DNA of 21,218 bases, taken from positions 45,351 to 66,568 of the forward strand of contig PS015179.1 in assembly GCA_048213135.1 (NCBI GenBank), given 5' to 3'. Under the pieces are notes generated by a model, which was given only the letters and a program-made list of their open reading frames with translations, made no database searches and was not told the DNA's origin. Below, piece by piece: positions 1-9,888 of the stretch. The DNA is from Reclinomonas americana ATCC 50394 (taxonomy: Eukaryota; Jakobida; Jakobea; Jakobida). How positions within the stretch are numbered: the stretch's first letter is position 1; every line of letters starts with the position of its first letter. The translations under genes and the position numbers were made by a program.

Positions 1-457
1 GGAAATGGAGATGCTGATCGTGTTGCTGCGCAGGAGACCATGGTGGAACTGCGGTTGCAGCTGGCGCACTTTGAGGGGCTCACGTCTGGTTTGTACAACG
101 GAGGCTGCTGCACGTCGGCATCGAGTGATTCTCACCGCGCGGTTCCCGTTTGCAGAGTACCGCAAGGTGGCGAGTGAGATCGCCGACGAGAAAGTGGCCC
201 TGCAACGCAAGGTTCACAAGCTGAAGCACAAGCTGCGCGAGCTGGGTGCGACAGGCGTCCATCGCACGGTGGCCAGTGAATCGCGACGTGCATCGTCGTC
301 GACGGCCTCGTACCAAGAACACCACCGGCAGACGCCGTCCGTGTTGCAACAGCAGCACTATCGGCAGTCGTCACGAACCAACATGACCACCATCAGCAGC
401 AGTAATAGCAGTAGTGGCAGTGGTGGTGGTGGCGGTGGTGGTGGAGACTTTTATTAA
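1..457 (+). CDS. C-terminal part of a coiled-coil protein (5' partial)
   Basis: Frame 1 is open from the first base and reads a charged helical segment (AAQETMVELRLQLAHFEG). A 67-nt intron, 89-155 (G|GTTTGT ... TTTGCAG), joins it in phase to exon 156-457, which reads YRKVASEIADEKVALQRKVHKLKHKLRELG with heptad-like spacing. This is a coiled coil of about 60 residues. The rest is a low-complexity tail rich in Ser, Gln and His that ends in a Gly run and DFY before the TAA at 455. The start lies outside the window. No family is recognisable; coiled coils of this kind occur in cytoskeletal, centrosomal and tethering proteins alike. The intron is inferred from phase and from the switch between two coding-like frames. 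An ATG at 5 opens a frame through the first part, but its translation is Cys/Trp/Arg-rich and looks non-coding. The next gene's ATG lies only 64 nt downstream. Confidence 0.6.
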   Translation, partial: EMEMLIVLLRRRPWWNCGCSWRTLRGSRLVCTTEAAARRHRVILTARFPFAEYRKVASEIADEKVALQRKVHKLKHKLRELGATGVHRTVASESRRASSSTASYQEHHRQTPSVLQQQHYRQSSRTNMTTISSSNSSSGSGGGGGGGGDFY

Positions 458-496
458 AGACAATGGAGTGTGTGAAGGGCGTCCTCTGCCGACTTC

Positions 497-521
497 ATCC
501 CTCCGCCTTCTCTTCTCCGCG
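497..521 (+). promoter_or_regulatory. Pyrimidine-rich tract just upstream of WD40 gene A start
   Basis: The bases immediately before ATG 522 are almost all C and T (tccctccgccttctcttctc). The same arrangement precedes the two WD40 paralogues at 9889 and 11227, so it may be a common initiator or short-leader signal. Its role is inferred. Confidence 0.35.
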
Positions 522-1583
522 ATGATCACTGCCTCCACCGAGTACCACTGCAGGCGGCTGCCAGTTGGCGAGACGGTGAACTCCGTCGCCCTCACTCCCG
601 ACGGCCAGCACATTATCAGTGCTAGTGGCGGATTCCAGAGCAGGTCTCTCCGAGTGTGGTCGGTCACGAGTGGAGAGCAGGTGCAGAGCATCGCAGGGCA
701 CGAGGATACCGTGTGTTGCGTGTGCGTCACTCCCGACGGGCAGCACGTTGTGAGCAGCGACAACTGCGGATCGGTGCGTCTGTGGTCACTGGCAAGCGGG
801 GAAGAGGTGCGTCGATTCAAGGGCCACAGTGATTGGGTGGGAGCTGTCACGGTCACTGCCGATGGCCAGCACATTGTGACGGGCAGCTGGGATAGCGCGG
901 TGCGCATATGTTCCATGGAGACGGGCGAGTTGGTGCGGTGGCTGCGAGGTCACATGGCAGCAGTGTCGTCGGTCGCTGTCACTCGCGACAACCGGCACGT
1001 GGTGAGCGGGAGTTGGGATGGAACGGTGCGGGTGTGGTCGCTTACAAGTGGGGAGGAACTCTGTCGCAACGAAAGCCTGTTCTGTCGAGTGTTTGCTGTG
1101 GCCATCACCCCCGATGGCCTGCACGTGGTGACTGGAGGGGAGACCACAGTGGTGCGCGTTCTGTCGCTGGCAAGTGGCGAGGAGGTGCAACGACTGGAGG
1201 GACACACTCACAAGGTGACGTGTGTCGCCGTCTGCGCCAGTGGCCAGTTCGCGGTCAGCGGCAGCCTGGACGACACAGTGCGGCTGTGGTCGCTGGCGAC
1301 GGGAGAGGAGGTGCGGCGGTTCGAGGGGCACACGTCGCGCGTGTCGTCGCTCGCCATCACCCACGACGCGCACCGCATCGTCAGCGGCAGCTACGACAGC
1401 ACCGTACGCGTGTGGTCCTCACCGCTCGCCCTCGCCCGCCACGAACTGCACTGCGCACGACTCGCCACGCTCGCCACACAGGAGATGCAGTCGGTTGACG
1501 AACAGCGCTGCCTAGTGGAGACCGTACTACGCTGCTTCATCGTCGAAGAGGCGCAAGTTGTCGTGACTCGCTGCTGCTTATAA
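522..1583 (+). CDS. Seven-bladed WD40 repeat protein A
   Basis: Intronless frame of 353 aa. Start 522 (MITASTEY) is preferred over an in-frame ATG at 414, because that extension overlaps the upstream gene and reads poly-Val. Seven repeats of about 42 residues follow the pattern V..VAVTPDGQHIVSGS-D-TVRVWSLASGEEVRRLEGH, enough for one closed beta-propeller, which normally serves as a protein-interaction platform. Blades 3 and 5 lack the RVW tryptophan (RICS, RVLS) and blade 4 ends in NESL instead of GH, so blades 3-5 have diverged most. After blade 7 a tail of about 50 residues carries RCLVETVLRCFIVEEAQVVV, nearly the same as in the paralogues at 9889 and 11227. No enzymatic domain or signal peptide is visible. 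The partner is unknown. The gene sits between the coiled-coil gene and the EFR3-like gene. Confidence 0.88.
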   Translation: MITASTEYHCRRLPVGETVNSVALTPDGQHIISASGGFQSRSLRVWSVTSGEQVQSIAGHEDTVCCVCVTPDGQHVVSSDNCGSVRLWSLASGEEVRRFKGHSDWVGAVTVTADGQHIVTGSWDSAVRICSMETGELVRWLRGHMAAVSSVAVTRDNRHVVSGSWDGTVRVWSLTSGEELCRNESLFCRVFAVAITPDGLHVVTGGETTVVRVLSLASGEEVQRLEGHTHKVTCVAVCASGQFAVSGSLDDTVRLWSLATGEEVRRFEGHTSRVSSLAITHDAHRIVSGSYDSTVRVWSSPLALARHELHCARLATLATQEMQSVDEQRCLVETVLRCFIVEEAQVVVTRCCL

Positions 1584-2084
1584 AACCCGTTCGTTTTTAT
1601 CTCCTCGGAACACCATTCAAGTGCGGAAACGCTGCAAACGTCGTCGTCAAGTGCTTTGCCTGCACCTGCACCGTCTCCAGCTGCGTCTCTGCCAAGCGAA
1701 TGCACTCCTCGATTTCTGACGATCATGCAATCAGCTGCTGCACGACCACACACACACATATATATACACACAAACGCACTGCACGGGCACGTCTCTCGCT
1801 GTGCTGCGCGGAACTCCCGTCGCGCCTTGGCCACCACAAACGCCCGTCGATTCTCCGTCGGCATTCCACGTGCCTCCTGCGCCATTCACAGTGAGCCTCT
1901 TCCCCCCTCCATGCATGTAGGCGACACCTCAGTATAAGAAGGTGGCAACGAAACGCGAAGAATGCCGCGGTAGAGCGTCAACACACGACTTCGCGAACTC
2001 ATTCAAAGAAGAAGACTGACGAGTCCTGCGCGTGTTGTGTCCCTTCGTTTGCTGCTGAGAGGAATCGCGGGTACAGGGGAGCAC
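1584..2084 (+). other. Intergenic region with no supported gene
   Basis: About 500 bp between WD40 gene A and the EFR3-like start. It holds a CA/TA dinucleotide patch near 1745-1775 (acacacacatatatatacacac). Open frames exist on both strands, but they are Cys/His/Arg-rich with no recognisable motif and I do not accept them. The leader and promoter of the downstream gene should lie in the second half. Confidence 0.5.
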
Positions 2085-5000
2085 ATGGGGAACAGGTGCG
2101 TGCCTTGTGTGTGCGTGTGTGTGTGAGACGTGTGTGTGCGTGTGTGTGTGTGTGGCAACCCGAACGAAAGTTATTCATGCATTGCAACGTGTCGCGAAGT
2201 TGTCGTGCATTGTGTGTGTGCGTGTGCGTGTGTGTGCCTCTCTCTCTTTCATTCTCCATGCACACGAGCGCATCACAAAGAGACGATGAAGAGCGCGCGC
2301 GGAAAGCGACATGTCCACCGCTCTCACTCTCTCTCATTGTTTGTTAGCTGTTGTCGGCCTGTTCGGCGACACAAACGGCTGTTGGAGGATGTGTACCGCG
2401 CATCGGTGCCGAAAGCGCAGGCGATGAGTGTGATTCAGGCATTGAATCCGGTGTCGGTGGAGCCGGGGGCGGCGGATCCGTGGACGCTGAGCAATTCTCG
2501 TGAGTTGTCTTGCGTGTCTCTGTGGCGAGAGGAGAAGTGCAAGATAGTGAGAAGACATGTGCAGCGCGAGTTGGGTTTGGAGAGAAGAAAACGCGAGAGT
2601 GATTGGGAAGACAAGTGCATTGCAAGTTGGGTTGTTCACCAAGGGTGCATGAGAGTTAGAAGCGCACTGTGCAGTCAGTGAGCGAGTGGTGAGACGACAA
2701 GTGCGTGATAGTGAAGAAACGCAAGTGCTCAGGTATGTAGTAAGCGAGAAAGAAGCGATTGAGAAGACAAGTACATTGCAAGTTGGGTTGCTCACCCATG
2801 TGGTGCGTTGTGGGAGCAGAAGATCACTGTGGTGAGATGATAAGTGCGTTCATGTTGGGTTAGTGGGTGTTAGGAGCGAAGAATCACAAGTGCTCAGGCG
2901 TGGAGTGAGCGAGAAAGAATCGATCCTTCTTGAGAAACAAGTGCATTGCAAGTTGGGTTGTTCGCCAATGTGGTGCATTGTGAGTGGAGAAGGGCACTGT
3001 GCGTACTGTGCGTGAGTGGTGAGACGACAAGTGCACGATAGTGAAGAAACGCAATGCAGTGAGAAGCGATTGGGAAGACAAGTGCATTGCAAGTTGGGTT
3101 GCTCACCATGTGGTGCTTTGTGAGTGGAGAAGGGCGCTGTGCGCCCTGTGTGTAAGTGGTGAGACGACAAGTGCACGATAGTGAAGAAACGCGCAAGTGC
3201 TCAGGCATGCAGTGAGCGAGAAAGAATCGATCCTTCTTGACGTGCATTGCATGTTTCCACCAGGGTGCATTCAGAGAGCACAGAAGCGTTGCGCCATGTA
3301 CCCTGTGACTCTTGAGAAGACACACAGCAAGTGAGAAGCGCTGCATTAACTCCTGTTCTTCCTTCTCACGCAGTCCGCCTCTGTGCCACCATTTGCTCAT
3401 CTTTCCTCTCTCCCTCTCTCTCTCCCTCTCCCCCTTCTTCCCCCATTCCCGCAGAATACGCCCACTGCTTGCAAGTCGACGAGCGCACCACCAACAAGAT
3501 GCTGACGTACCTGCAAACGAATCCCGATCGCCTCCGCTCCATTGCCCGCTCGCTGCGGAAACGCGTCATTCGCGACATGCAGCGCACACGCGAGCCGCGC
3601 GTGGTGGTCGGCATGGGCGTATATATGGCACTCTTTCACGCCATGCCTCGCGAGTCGTGGTACCTGCTGTCGGACTACTTGACGTCGGCCACGGCTCTGT
3701 TGGAGCACCCGGTGGTGGTGTACCGGCAGCTGACTGTGGAAATGGTTGGTCAAGGAGCACACTCTTTTACGCGTGAGTCTGAATCTCACTCCCCTGTCCT
3801 CCAGTTGGACCAGCTGACACGCTCCGGCAATCCGTTCTCCGGCGACATTAACATTCTCATGCAGCCTCTCCTCAATGTGCTCACCCTCCTGCTGGCACAA
3901 GTCGATCCCACTGTCAGCCGCTCCATCGAGTTGCGTGTGACGAATAATGTTGACGGCAGATGCGTCTCTTCGCCTCCTCACTTGCGGTATCTGTGGTCGC
4001 CAGTCTGCGTGTCAGCTTGCTGAATAGCATGGGTCGCATTGTGCACTTCTTGGGTGGCCAGTCGGCTGCTCGCCGACAGGATGTGATTCGAGTGGCGCTG
4101 CGCTCCTTGGCTGACACGCTGCCCGATAGGTTTGGCAGGCCTCCTCGTACACCATGCTGCTTCGCCTTCCCTGCTAACTCCTGTGCGTAGTCTCGACGAT
4201 CTGGAGTCGACGCCCGCCGAGACGCTCATGGTGCTCCAGGCCGCCGAAGAGTGCCTGTTCTGGTGCATCAGCGTTGAGCACACACGACGCATTCTGACCT
4301 CGTCGTTGAACGCCATTATGGAGTTGCGCACGCCGTAAGTTCCCACTCACACGCACCTCTGCTGAAACCGAGACTTCTCGTCACCAGGTTCATTGACGAC
4401 GCCGATTTGTGGCACCGCAAGACCTTTGTCCGCGAGTGCTTCCGCATGGCGCTGTACGGATCGTCGCGCAGTGTGGCCGCCTATGTCAAGGGTCGACTGC
4501 TCCGTGTCACCAACCCGTCGGCCGTGGTGCCACCGCCTCCCTCGGCGCAGTCTGCGGTTGCGTGCGCACCATGTCTGTCTTTTATTGACCTTCATGTGCC
4601 TGAACGAGTGGAGCTCCGACAGGCACTCGGTCGCACCACATCTCGCCGTCGCAGCGGCAAGGCACGCGACGGTCACGAGGGTGCAGCGGACTCGTCGCCA
4701 TCGCGAGGCAACAGTACGCGGCGCTCACGACGCACTCGCGACACGGCTGCTCCCACGGGTAAGCGTGACGGAGGCGCCGCAGTGGCTGCCACGGCGTCGA
4801 ACGGAACCACACGGCGCGAGGTGCGTCTCGATACGACGGCTCGTTCCACCATTGAATCGAGATCAGTGTTGCGTCAGAGTCCCTTTTCATCATGTTCCGT
4901 GACGATTTACTCGCTCACAAACATGTGCTTCAGTCCCCTGGAGCCACTCGAGGCGTCGCGTCGCATGTTTCCGCTCGCGCAGCGACCGCCGAGCATGGAC

Positions 5001-8000
5001 TTGGAGCCGCTGACGGCGGCCGAAGGTGGAGCCAGTGGCAGTCAGGCATCATCGCCACCGCCGCGGGCGCGGTCGTTCTCTCGCTTCCTCACCGAGTTGT
5101 CCACCACACCGTACGCAGGAGTGCGTCTCTCTTCTTCATCGCTCCCCTTGTTCGTCCCATCTCGTGATTCACCGTCTCCAGCAGCATGAGCCCGGTTCTT
5201 TCCCCGACGAAGCTGCCGATGCGGAGGAACCGCGCACGCTGCCGTCGTCTGGTGTTGACCCCGACCACGTGCACCTTGACATGGCCGCCGACTCTGCCCC
5301 CGACGCTGATGTGCCACTTGTTGTGCACGCCGGTGGCGACGGTGATGCTGCTTCGGGAAGTGGTGTTGGCGCTGGTACGGACGAATGATTCCCATCTGCG
5401 AGTTCGCCAGCTTTCTCACACTGCGCAGTGAATCGCGCAGCGCCGGGTGGAGAGGCTACCGATGCCGGGCGGCGATTGACTCGTGAAAGCTCACTCCCGC
5501 TGCACGCTCGCATCTGGTGGCTCGGGCCGCAGGCGATGGACAGCTACAAGTTCCGCAAGGCGTTCTCGGCCGTCAACGAGATGCTCAAGCACTACAATGC
5601 CACCCTCCCGCTGGGCAAACTGGTGCGCATTTCCTATTTCTACCTCGACGCACCGCTCTGGACCCGCTGTGCTCACTGACGATAATCGTGCACAGAGAGA
5701 GATTTTGGGCGTGCTGCTGTACATGTTAAGCTTGACCAAGGGCGACAACATCAACTACGCGTTCGACACCACAGCCTGCTTGGTGCCGTACTACAAGCTG
5801 CTGTACACGGTGTGTGTGTAGTTTGCACAAGGGCAAGTGACATGGACTGAACCTTGGTGATGACGCAGCATGTGGACCGCGACGGCAGGACCTCACTGTC
5901 GGATGAGTGTCTCGCGCTGCTGGTGGAGATTTTGAGTTGCGCTTTCCCCCTTGTTTGCGTCGGCCGCTGATGGCGTGTACTCAACCCGCACACCTGCAGC
6001 CACCATGGTCAACATGTGCCGCCGATCGCCACTGAACATTGAGTTCATCGGCAAGGCGCTGGCCATTTATGATGTTGCGTTCACACGGAATGTGCATTGT
6101 GCTTGTCGCAACGCCCTCATGATGCTGTTGATGCACGTTGAGCAGCCCCAGTTTGGACTCGAGTCGCGAGTGCATGCGCTGGAGACCGTGTTGACGGTCA
6201 CACGCATGAATCTCATTCTGCCGCCAGGCAAGCACTTCCCCGACAGCATCTTGGCCCGCTTGCTGCACCTCACGGTGCAGGAGTCACCCGGTGAGCCACT
6301 TTTCTCTCTCCACCCTCATGTGTTTGCGCTTGCACTCATCTTTGCTTCTGTGTCGCGTAGAGTGCCGCCTGCTGGCACAACGCTGCTTCCTGACCCTGCT
6401 GGCCGGCAACCGCGACTTTGACGAGATGCTGTACATGCCAGACTTGTTGCGTGAATGTGTGCCCACCCACTTCGTGATGCCTGAGCTGACTCTGTCTTTG
6501 CAACAGGCAATCGCCGCCGCACGAGACACAGCCGCTCAAGCGTGGTGGTGCAGTCAAGTTCCACGAAACACTGTCGCATGAGGTGACGTCGTGCTTCGCT
6601 GTCGTTGGTGCTTTCGGGCTGAACTGACACGCATTTTCTTTCGCAGCAACTGATGCAACTGTACATTGGCATTCATGACTCGCTGCTGGTGGCAGACAAC
6701 TTGCCGGCCAACTATGTGTCGCTGTATCACATGATGCGCTTGCTCCTCCTCAGCCTCGGTGCCCGTGCGCTGCCCTACGTGTTCCCGGTGATCAGTGAGC
6801 TGCTGGTGTGTTTTGTTTTCAACCTCGCTCTTGTGAGTGTCGGTCGCTGAAATCGCGGTGCAGGACGTGTCTCCTGTTGAGGGCGTGGCGCGTGCTGGAT
6901 ACGTGCAAGCCGTGGCTCTCGCTTTCCTGCTGCTGCTCTCTCGCTTCTTTGGCGTGAATGAGATGGAGGAGTCGCTGCTTGAGGTATGAACTGGCAAGGG
7001 TGGGGGTATGTGCGTGCGTTGCTGACGGCCTGTGTAGATTCTCAACCGCCGCGTGGCTGGTGACCAAGTGCCGCCGGGCGTGACTCTGACGTCGTCCGCG
7101 TTTGTGGTTACGACCCCGCCGCCAGCGAATCCAACGTGAGTTTGTGCTATTCGTGTTTTGCGCGAGTGTGTATGCCGACGTATCAATGCAGCTGCGAGCC
7201 TGTGGATCAGCCGATCAAGCCCGACCATCTCATGATGTACCTGTCGAAGAGTGACGTCCTGCTGGCGGCCTTTGAGGGCAACTGGCCGGCGGCATTCGGA
7301 CCCTCGTTCGAGGAGATGAAGCTGTCGACCCAATGTGCGTGCATGTTCTTTGGTTGGGGATTCAGACCATGGAGCACAAGTACTGAATGTGTGTGCAGCT
7401 CGTGTACGCTCCAGCTTGGCCTCGCGAACCATTTCCAACACGAGCTGGACGGCGAACACCAGAATACGCTCCACATCCCTCTTGCAGGTAATGTTCTGGC
7501 GCATGTTTGTGTTCCCCTCCTTCTGTCGTTGTTACTCATTTTTTTCATCCACAGCACACACAATCGTTCTTCCCGACCATGCAAGAGGCCGCGGCGGTTG
7601 CCGACAAGGCGGACCGCGCCGAGTACGGCGACATTAGTTGAGTGCATTTTCTTGCCGCATGCGTGGATGCATGTTCACTCACTTGTCGCACAGTGTCACC
7701 GAAACGCACCGGCTTTGCGCCACCATCACGCAACCCCGCAATCTGGCGGTCTGTCTCGCACGATCACCTGTCGTCGGAGTGCCAGGCACTGGTGAGGCGA
7801 CTCGTTGATGTAGTGGGTTTCTTTGTGGTTTTTGTTGACTGACTCGCCTGCTCCAGTTGCAACGTCGCAGCACAGGTCGACAGTCGGCCATCAACGCCCT
7901 CGCTGAGATCTCCTTGATTCGCGCACGGAACAGCATCACCGCTGCGAGCACCGCCAACAGCAGCACCGCATCGACGGCGGCGGCAGCGGCCAACGGCCCG

Positions 8001-8102
8001 CTGGCGTTCGATATGGAAGACCCGGACGACACCACCACGCGCTCCGGGCACACACTCTCCGAGGCGCACAGCATCTTCGACATGCAGTGGCCGGCGTTGT
8101 GA
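2085..8102 (+). CDS. EFR3: EFR3-like plasma-membrane scaffold of the PI4-kinase complex, 24 exons
   Basis: Inferred exons: 2085-2095, 2348-2499, 3455-3744, 3805-3929, 4004-4129, 4191-4334, 4388-4556, 4623-4867, 4934-5120, 5182-5374, 5429-5622, 5696-5809, 5869-5935, 6000-6290, 6361-6445, 6507-6582, 6647-6805, 6864-6983, 7038-7135, 7192-7334, 7399-7487, 7555-7636, 7694-7791, 7857-8102. All phases close, giving about 1167 aa. The start splices an 11-nt exon to give MGNSCCRPVRRHKRLLEDVY: a myristoylation-type Gly2, two Cys suited to palmitoylation, then a basic stretch. Residues ~65-150 (TNKMLTYLQTNPDRL, RKRVIRDMQR) follow the N-terminal helical-repeat pattern of EFR3, which in yeast and animals anchors PI4KIIIalpha/Stt4 at the plasma membrane. 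The middle is Ser/Arg/Pro-rich (~340-560), then helical again; the C-terminus ends HSIFDMQWPAL. The family call rests on the first ~200 residues. Intron 3745-3804 and the acceptor near 4003 are the least certain junctions. Confidence 0.68.
2101..2240 (+). repeat. GT-rich simple sequence in EFR3-like intron 1
   Basis: The first intron (2096-2347, 252 nt) opens with interrupted (GT)n runs at 2105-2155 and 2211-2237. It is much longer than the usual 50-80 nt. Such GT tracts are commonly polymorphic microsatellites. Confidence 0.7.
2600..3260 (+). repeat. Degenerate ~150-bp minisatellite in EFR3-like intron 2
   Basis: The 955-nt intron 2 (2500-3454) holds about four imperfect tandem copies. The core acaagtgcattgcaagttg begins at 2611, 2767 (one change), 2937 and 3078, spacings 156, 170 and 141. 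The element gagacgacaagtgc recurs at 2691, 3021 and 3161, and caagtgctcagg at 2722, 2887 and 3194. A 29-bp block is exact at 2905-2933 and 3212-3240. Internal insertions and deletions differ between copies. The intron ends in a long polypyrimidine tract and CAG at 3454. Confidence 0.85.
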
Positions 8103-8830
8103 GTCGCCGAACGCGCAACGGGGAAATAAAATAAGCGGAAGGGATGGGAGGAGAACGGTGAGACTTCACAAGGAAGAAGAGAGGTGCTGGAAACAACAAA
8201 TGTCCACAGCAACAATTCAATCGCCAACAAACAAGCAACAGCTGTCTTGATGAACAAGTTCAACCGTATCCAAAACATCAACACAACACCAATCTCGAGG
8301 CAGCTGCAGGTTCCTTGTCTGTGTGTGTTCGTTCTCGGAGCTTCGAACAAGTCGAGAACTGCGACCTTCACCGCACAAGCGTGGTTGACCTGCAGTGGAT
8401 TTGAAGCACTTGCATAGACGCATAGCGTTTCTGCGATCGTACACGGCACATCGAATTCGGGGAAAGGCCATAGCCAGGCAAACAAAGCAAAGCCGGGACC
8501 GGTCCGGATCCGTGAAGCAGGAAAACATTGACGGTGTGGTTGAACAAAAGGGAGCTTGTCGTGTTGGTGTCGGTGATCATGAGGGTGGCTTGAGCAGGTG
8601 GTTCAACTTTCCACTGATTTCGCAGTTGCAGCAGCTCGTCTGGGCTGGCGAACCTCAAGCATACGAGCCGGTGGGCCGCAATACGACCACGCTGCTGGTT
8701 CTCNNNNNNNNNNNNNNNNNNNNGGCGGCTGCTGCAAGTTGCATTTTTATTGTGTTTTCCATCGCTCCATGTCACGCTCACCTTTTCATGTTCGCCAGCT
8801 GCACGACGAGGATCGCTGAATGCGGGCAGC
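8103..8830 (+). other. Gene-poor region with a 20-N assembly gap (8704-8723)
   Basis: Between the EFR3-like stop and the proline-rich gene I find no convincing exon. The left half (8190-8300) is A-rich (acaacaaatgtccacagcaac). A frame from 8395 reaches the gap, but its translation shows no motif. A perfect 10-bp palindrome, ggaccggtcc, occurs near 8498. An upstream exon or promoter of the 8831 gene could be hidden here or in the gap. Confidence 0.5.
8125..8130 (+). terminator. Putative polyadenylation signal of the EFR3-like gene
   Basis: A canonical AATAAA hexamer lies 22 nt after the TGA of the EFR3-like gene. The spacing suits a compact genome. Confidence 0.5.
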
Positions 8831-9761
8831 ATGACGTCGCCACCAGCGGGGCGTGCACGTGCAGCCACGGTGGCGGCCCCGACGGCGCCCGGTGCCAGCA
8901 AGTCACTCGGACTCGGTCTTGCTGCGCGACTCATTGGTGGCGCAGCGCAGCCACCACCGCCGCCTCCGGCGGCACCACCCACGGCCGGCACCAAGTCACT
9001 TGGCATTGGTCTGGCAGCGCGTCTGATGGCGGCTAACGCCGCCGCACCACCACCACCGCCCCCGCCGCCACCCGCGGCAGGCACCAAGACACTTGGGTTC
9101 GGTCTGGCGGCGCGACTGATGGCCAATGCTGCACCCGCCGCGACAGGATCACAACCACAACCACCGCCACCACCACCACCACCGCCACAACAACCCCGGT
9201 CTCCTGGATCGCCAAGTCCTCGCTTGTACAAACCGCCGACCGGTGTGCGAGAACGACCGGTGTCGCGAGCTGAAATGCAGCGTCGCGTCGACGCCAAGTT
9301 TCAGCATTACTTGGAGGACAAGTATGATCGAGCGACCTTGCTGAAGCGCGTCGGTGAGTGCAAGCGATGGGGCGCGGTGCTTGCGTGCTCGAACTAACTC
9401 TGCTTTGCGTGCACATGCAGCCGACACCACCAAGAAGCGACAGTCGAACGCGCGCGGCATTTGCTTTGTGGACTACAATCGCGATCACGTCAAGGAGTAC
9501 GACCCCTCGGTTGCCGAACAGAAGCGGCAACAGCGCGCCGACGAACTAATGGAGCGCATAGCACACGTGCAGGCTGCTCGCGACGAGCGGCTGCGAAGTC
9601 GACAGCAGGAGCGCGTGGCGCGCCTGCAGAGATCACCGAGGAAGAGCGACGAAGGCCTCGGTGAACAATCGGCGGGCGAAGGGGAAGCGCAACTGTCATC
9701 GGTAGCCGCGCCACCACCAGCAGCAGAGGTAGAAGTGGGTGGCGAGTCGGCCGTCGACTAA
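8831..9761 (+). CDS. Proline-rich protein with triplicated LGxGLAARL motif and charged C-terminal helix
   Basis: Two exons, 8831-9353 and 9421-9761, are joined by a 67-nt intron (GTGAGT ... CATGCAG) containing CTAAC at 9394. The product is 287 aa and ATG 8831 is the first in frame. Residues ~20-110 hold three copies of G-x-K-[ST]-LG-[LIF]-GLAARL-[IM] separated by runs of 6-9 prolines. A fourth proline run, then RPVSRAEMQRRVDAKFQHYL, leads to a charged region (FVDYNRDHVKEYDPSV, then Arg/Glu/Gln-rich helix) likely to form a coiled coil. The tail is acidic and Ala/Pro-rich. Proline runs alternating with short amphipathic motifs recall profilin- or SH3-binding actin regulators, but no WH2, FH2 or other known domain is visible, so no function is assigned. 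Upstream exons are possible. The WD40 gene B ATG follows after 127 nt. Confidence 0.72.
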
Positions 9762-9858
9762 TAATGAATTGAGAGCAAGATTGAGACAGACGAGTCAGGC
9801 TGTCCTGCATGCAAGCATTCCGTCGAGAGATAAGAGTTGTGTTTGTGCACGCATACAT

Positions 9859-9888
9859 TCATCTCTCTCTCCCTCTCTTGCGCTCATC
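9859..9888 (+). promoter_or_regulatory. Pyrimidine tract upstream of WD40 gene B start
   Basis: A CT run (atctctctctccctctcttg) ends in ctcatc directly before ATG 9889. The same layout, ending tccatc, precedes ATG 11227. The shared context supports both starts and suggests a common initiator or short leader, which is inferred. Confidence 0.4.

Noticed and set aside
414-521. N-terminal extension of WD40 protein A from the ATG at 414
   Set aside because: It overlaps the upstream coding sequence and translates a GGT/GTG run as poly-Val. The paralogues begin shortly before blade 1.
1391-1885. Minus-strand open frame across the end of WD40 gene A
   Set aside because: It is antisense to the conserved WD40 tail, and its composition follows from the coding strand.
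1656-1937. Plus-strand open frame in the intergenic region
   Set aside because: The translation is low-complexity (CA-repeat derived) with no motif, no splice support and no conserved pattern.
2600-3260. CRISPR-like array suggested by regularly spaced repeats
   Set aside because: Units are ~150 bp, degenerate and contiguous without unique spacers, and lie in a eukaryotic intron.
8368-9297. Long minus-strand frame rich in Gly
   Set aside because: It is antisense to the proline-rich gene, the poly-Gly being the complement of proline codons, and it runs through the N gap.
9033-9530. Minus-strand frame over the proline-rich gene
   Set aside because: Its Val/Leu-rich runs come from CCACCA repeats; the plus strand carries the motif repeats and the intron.
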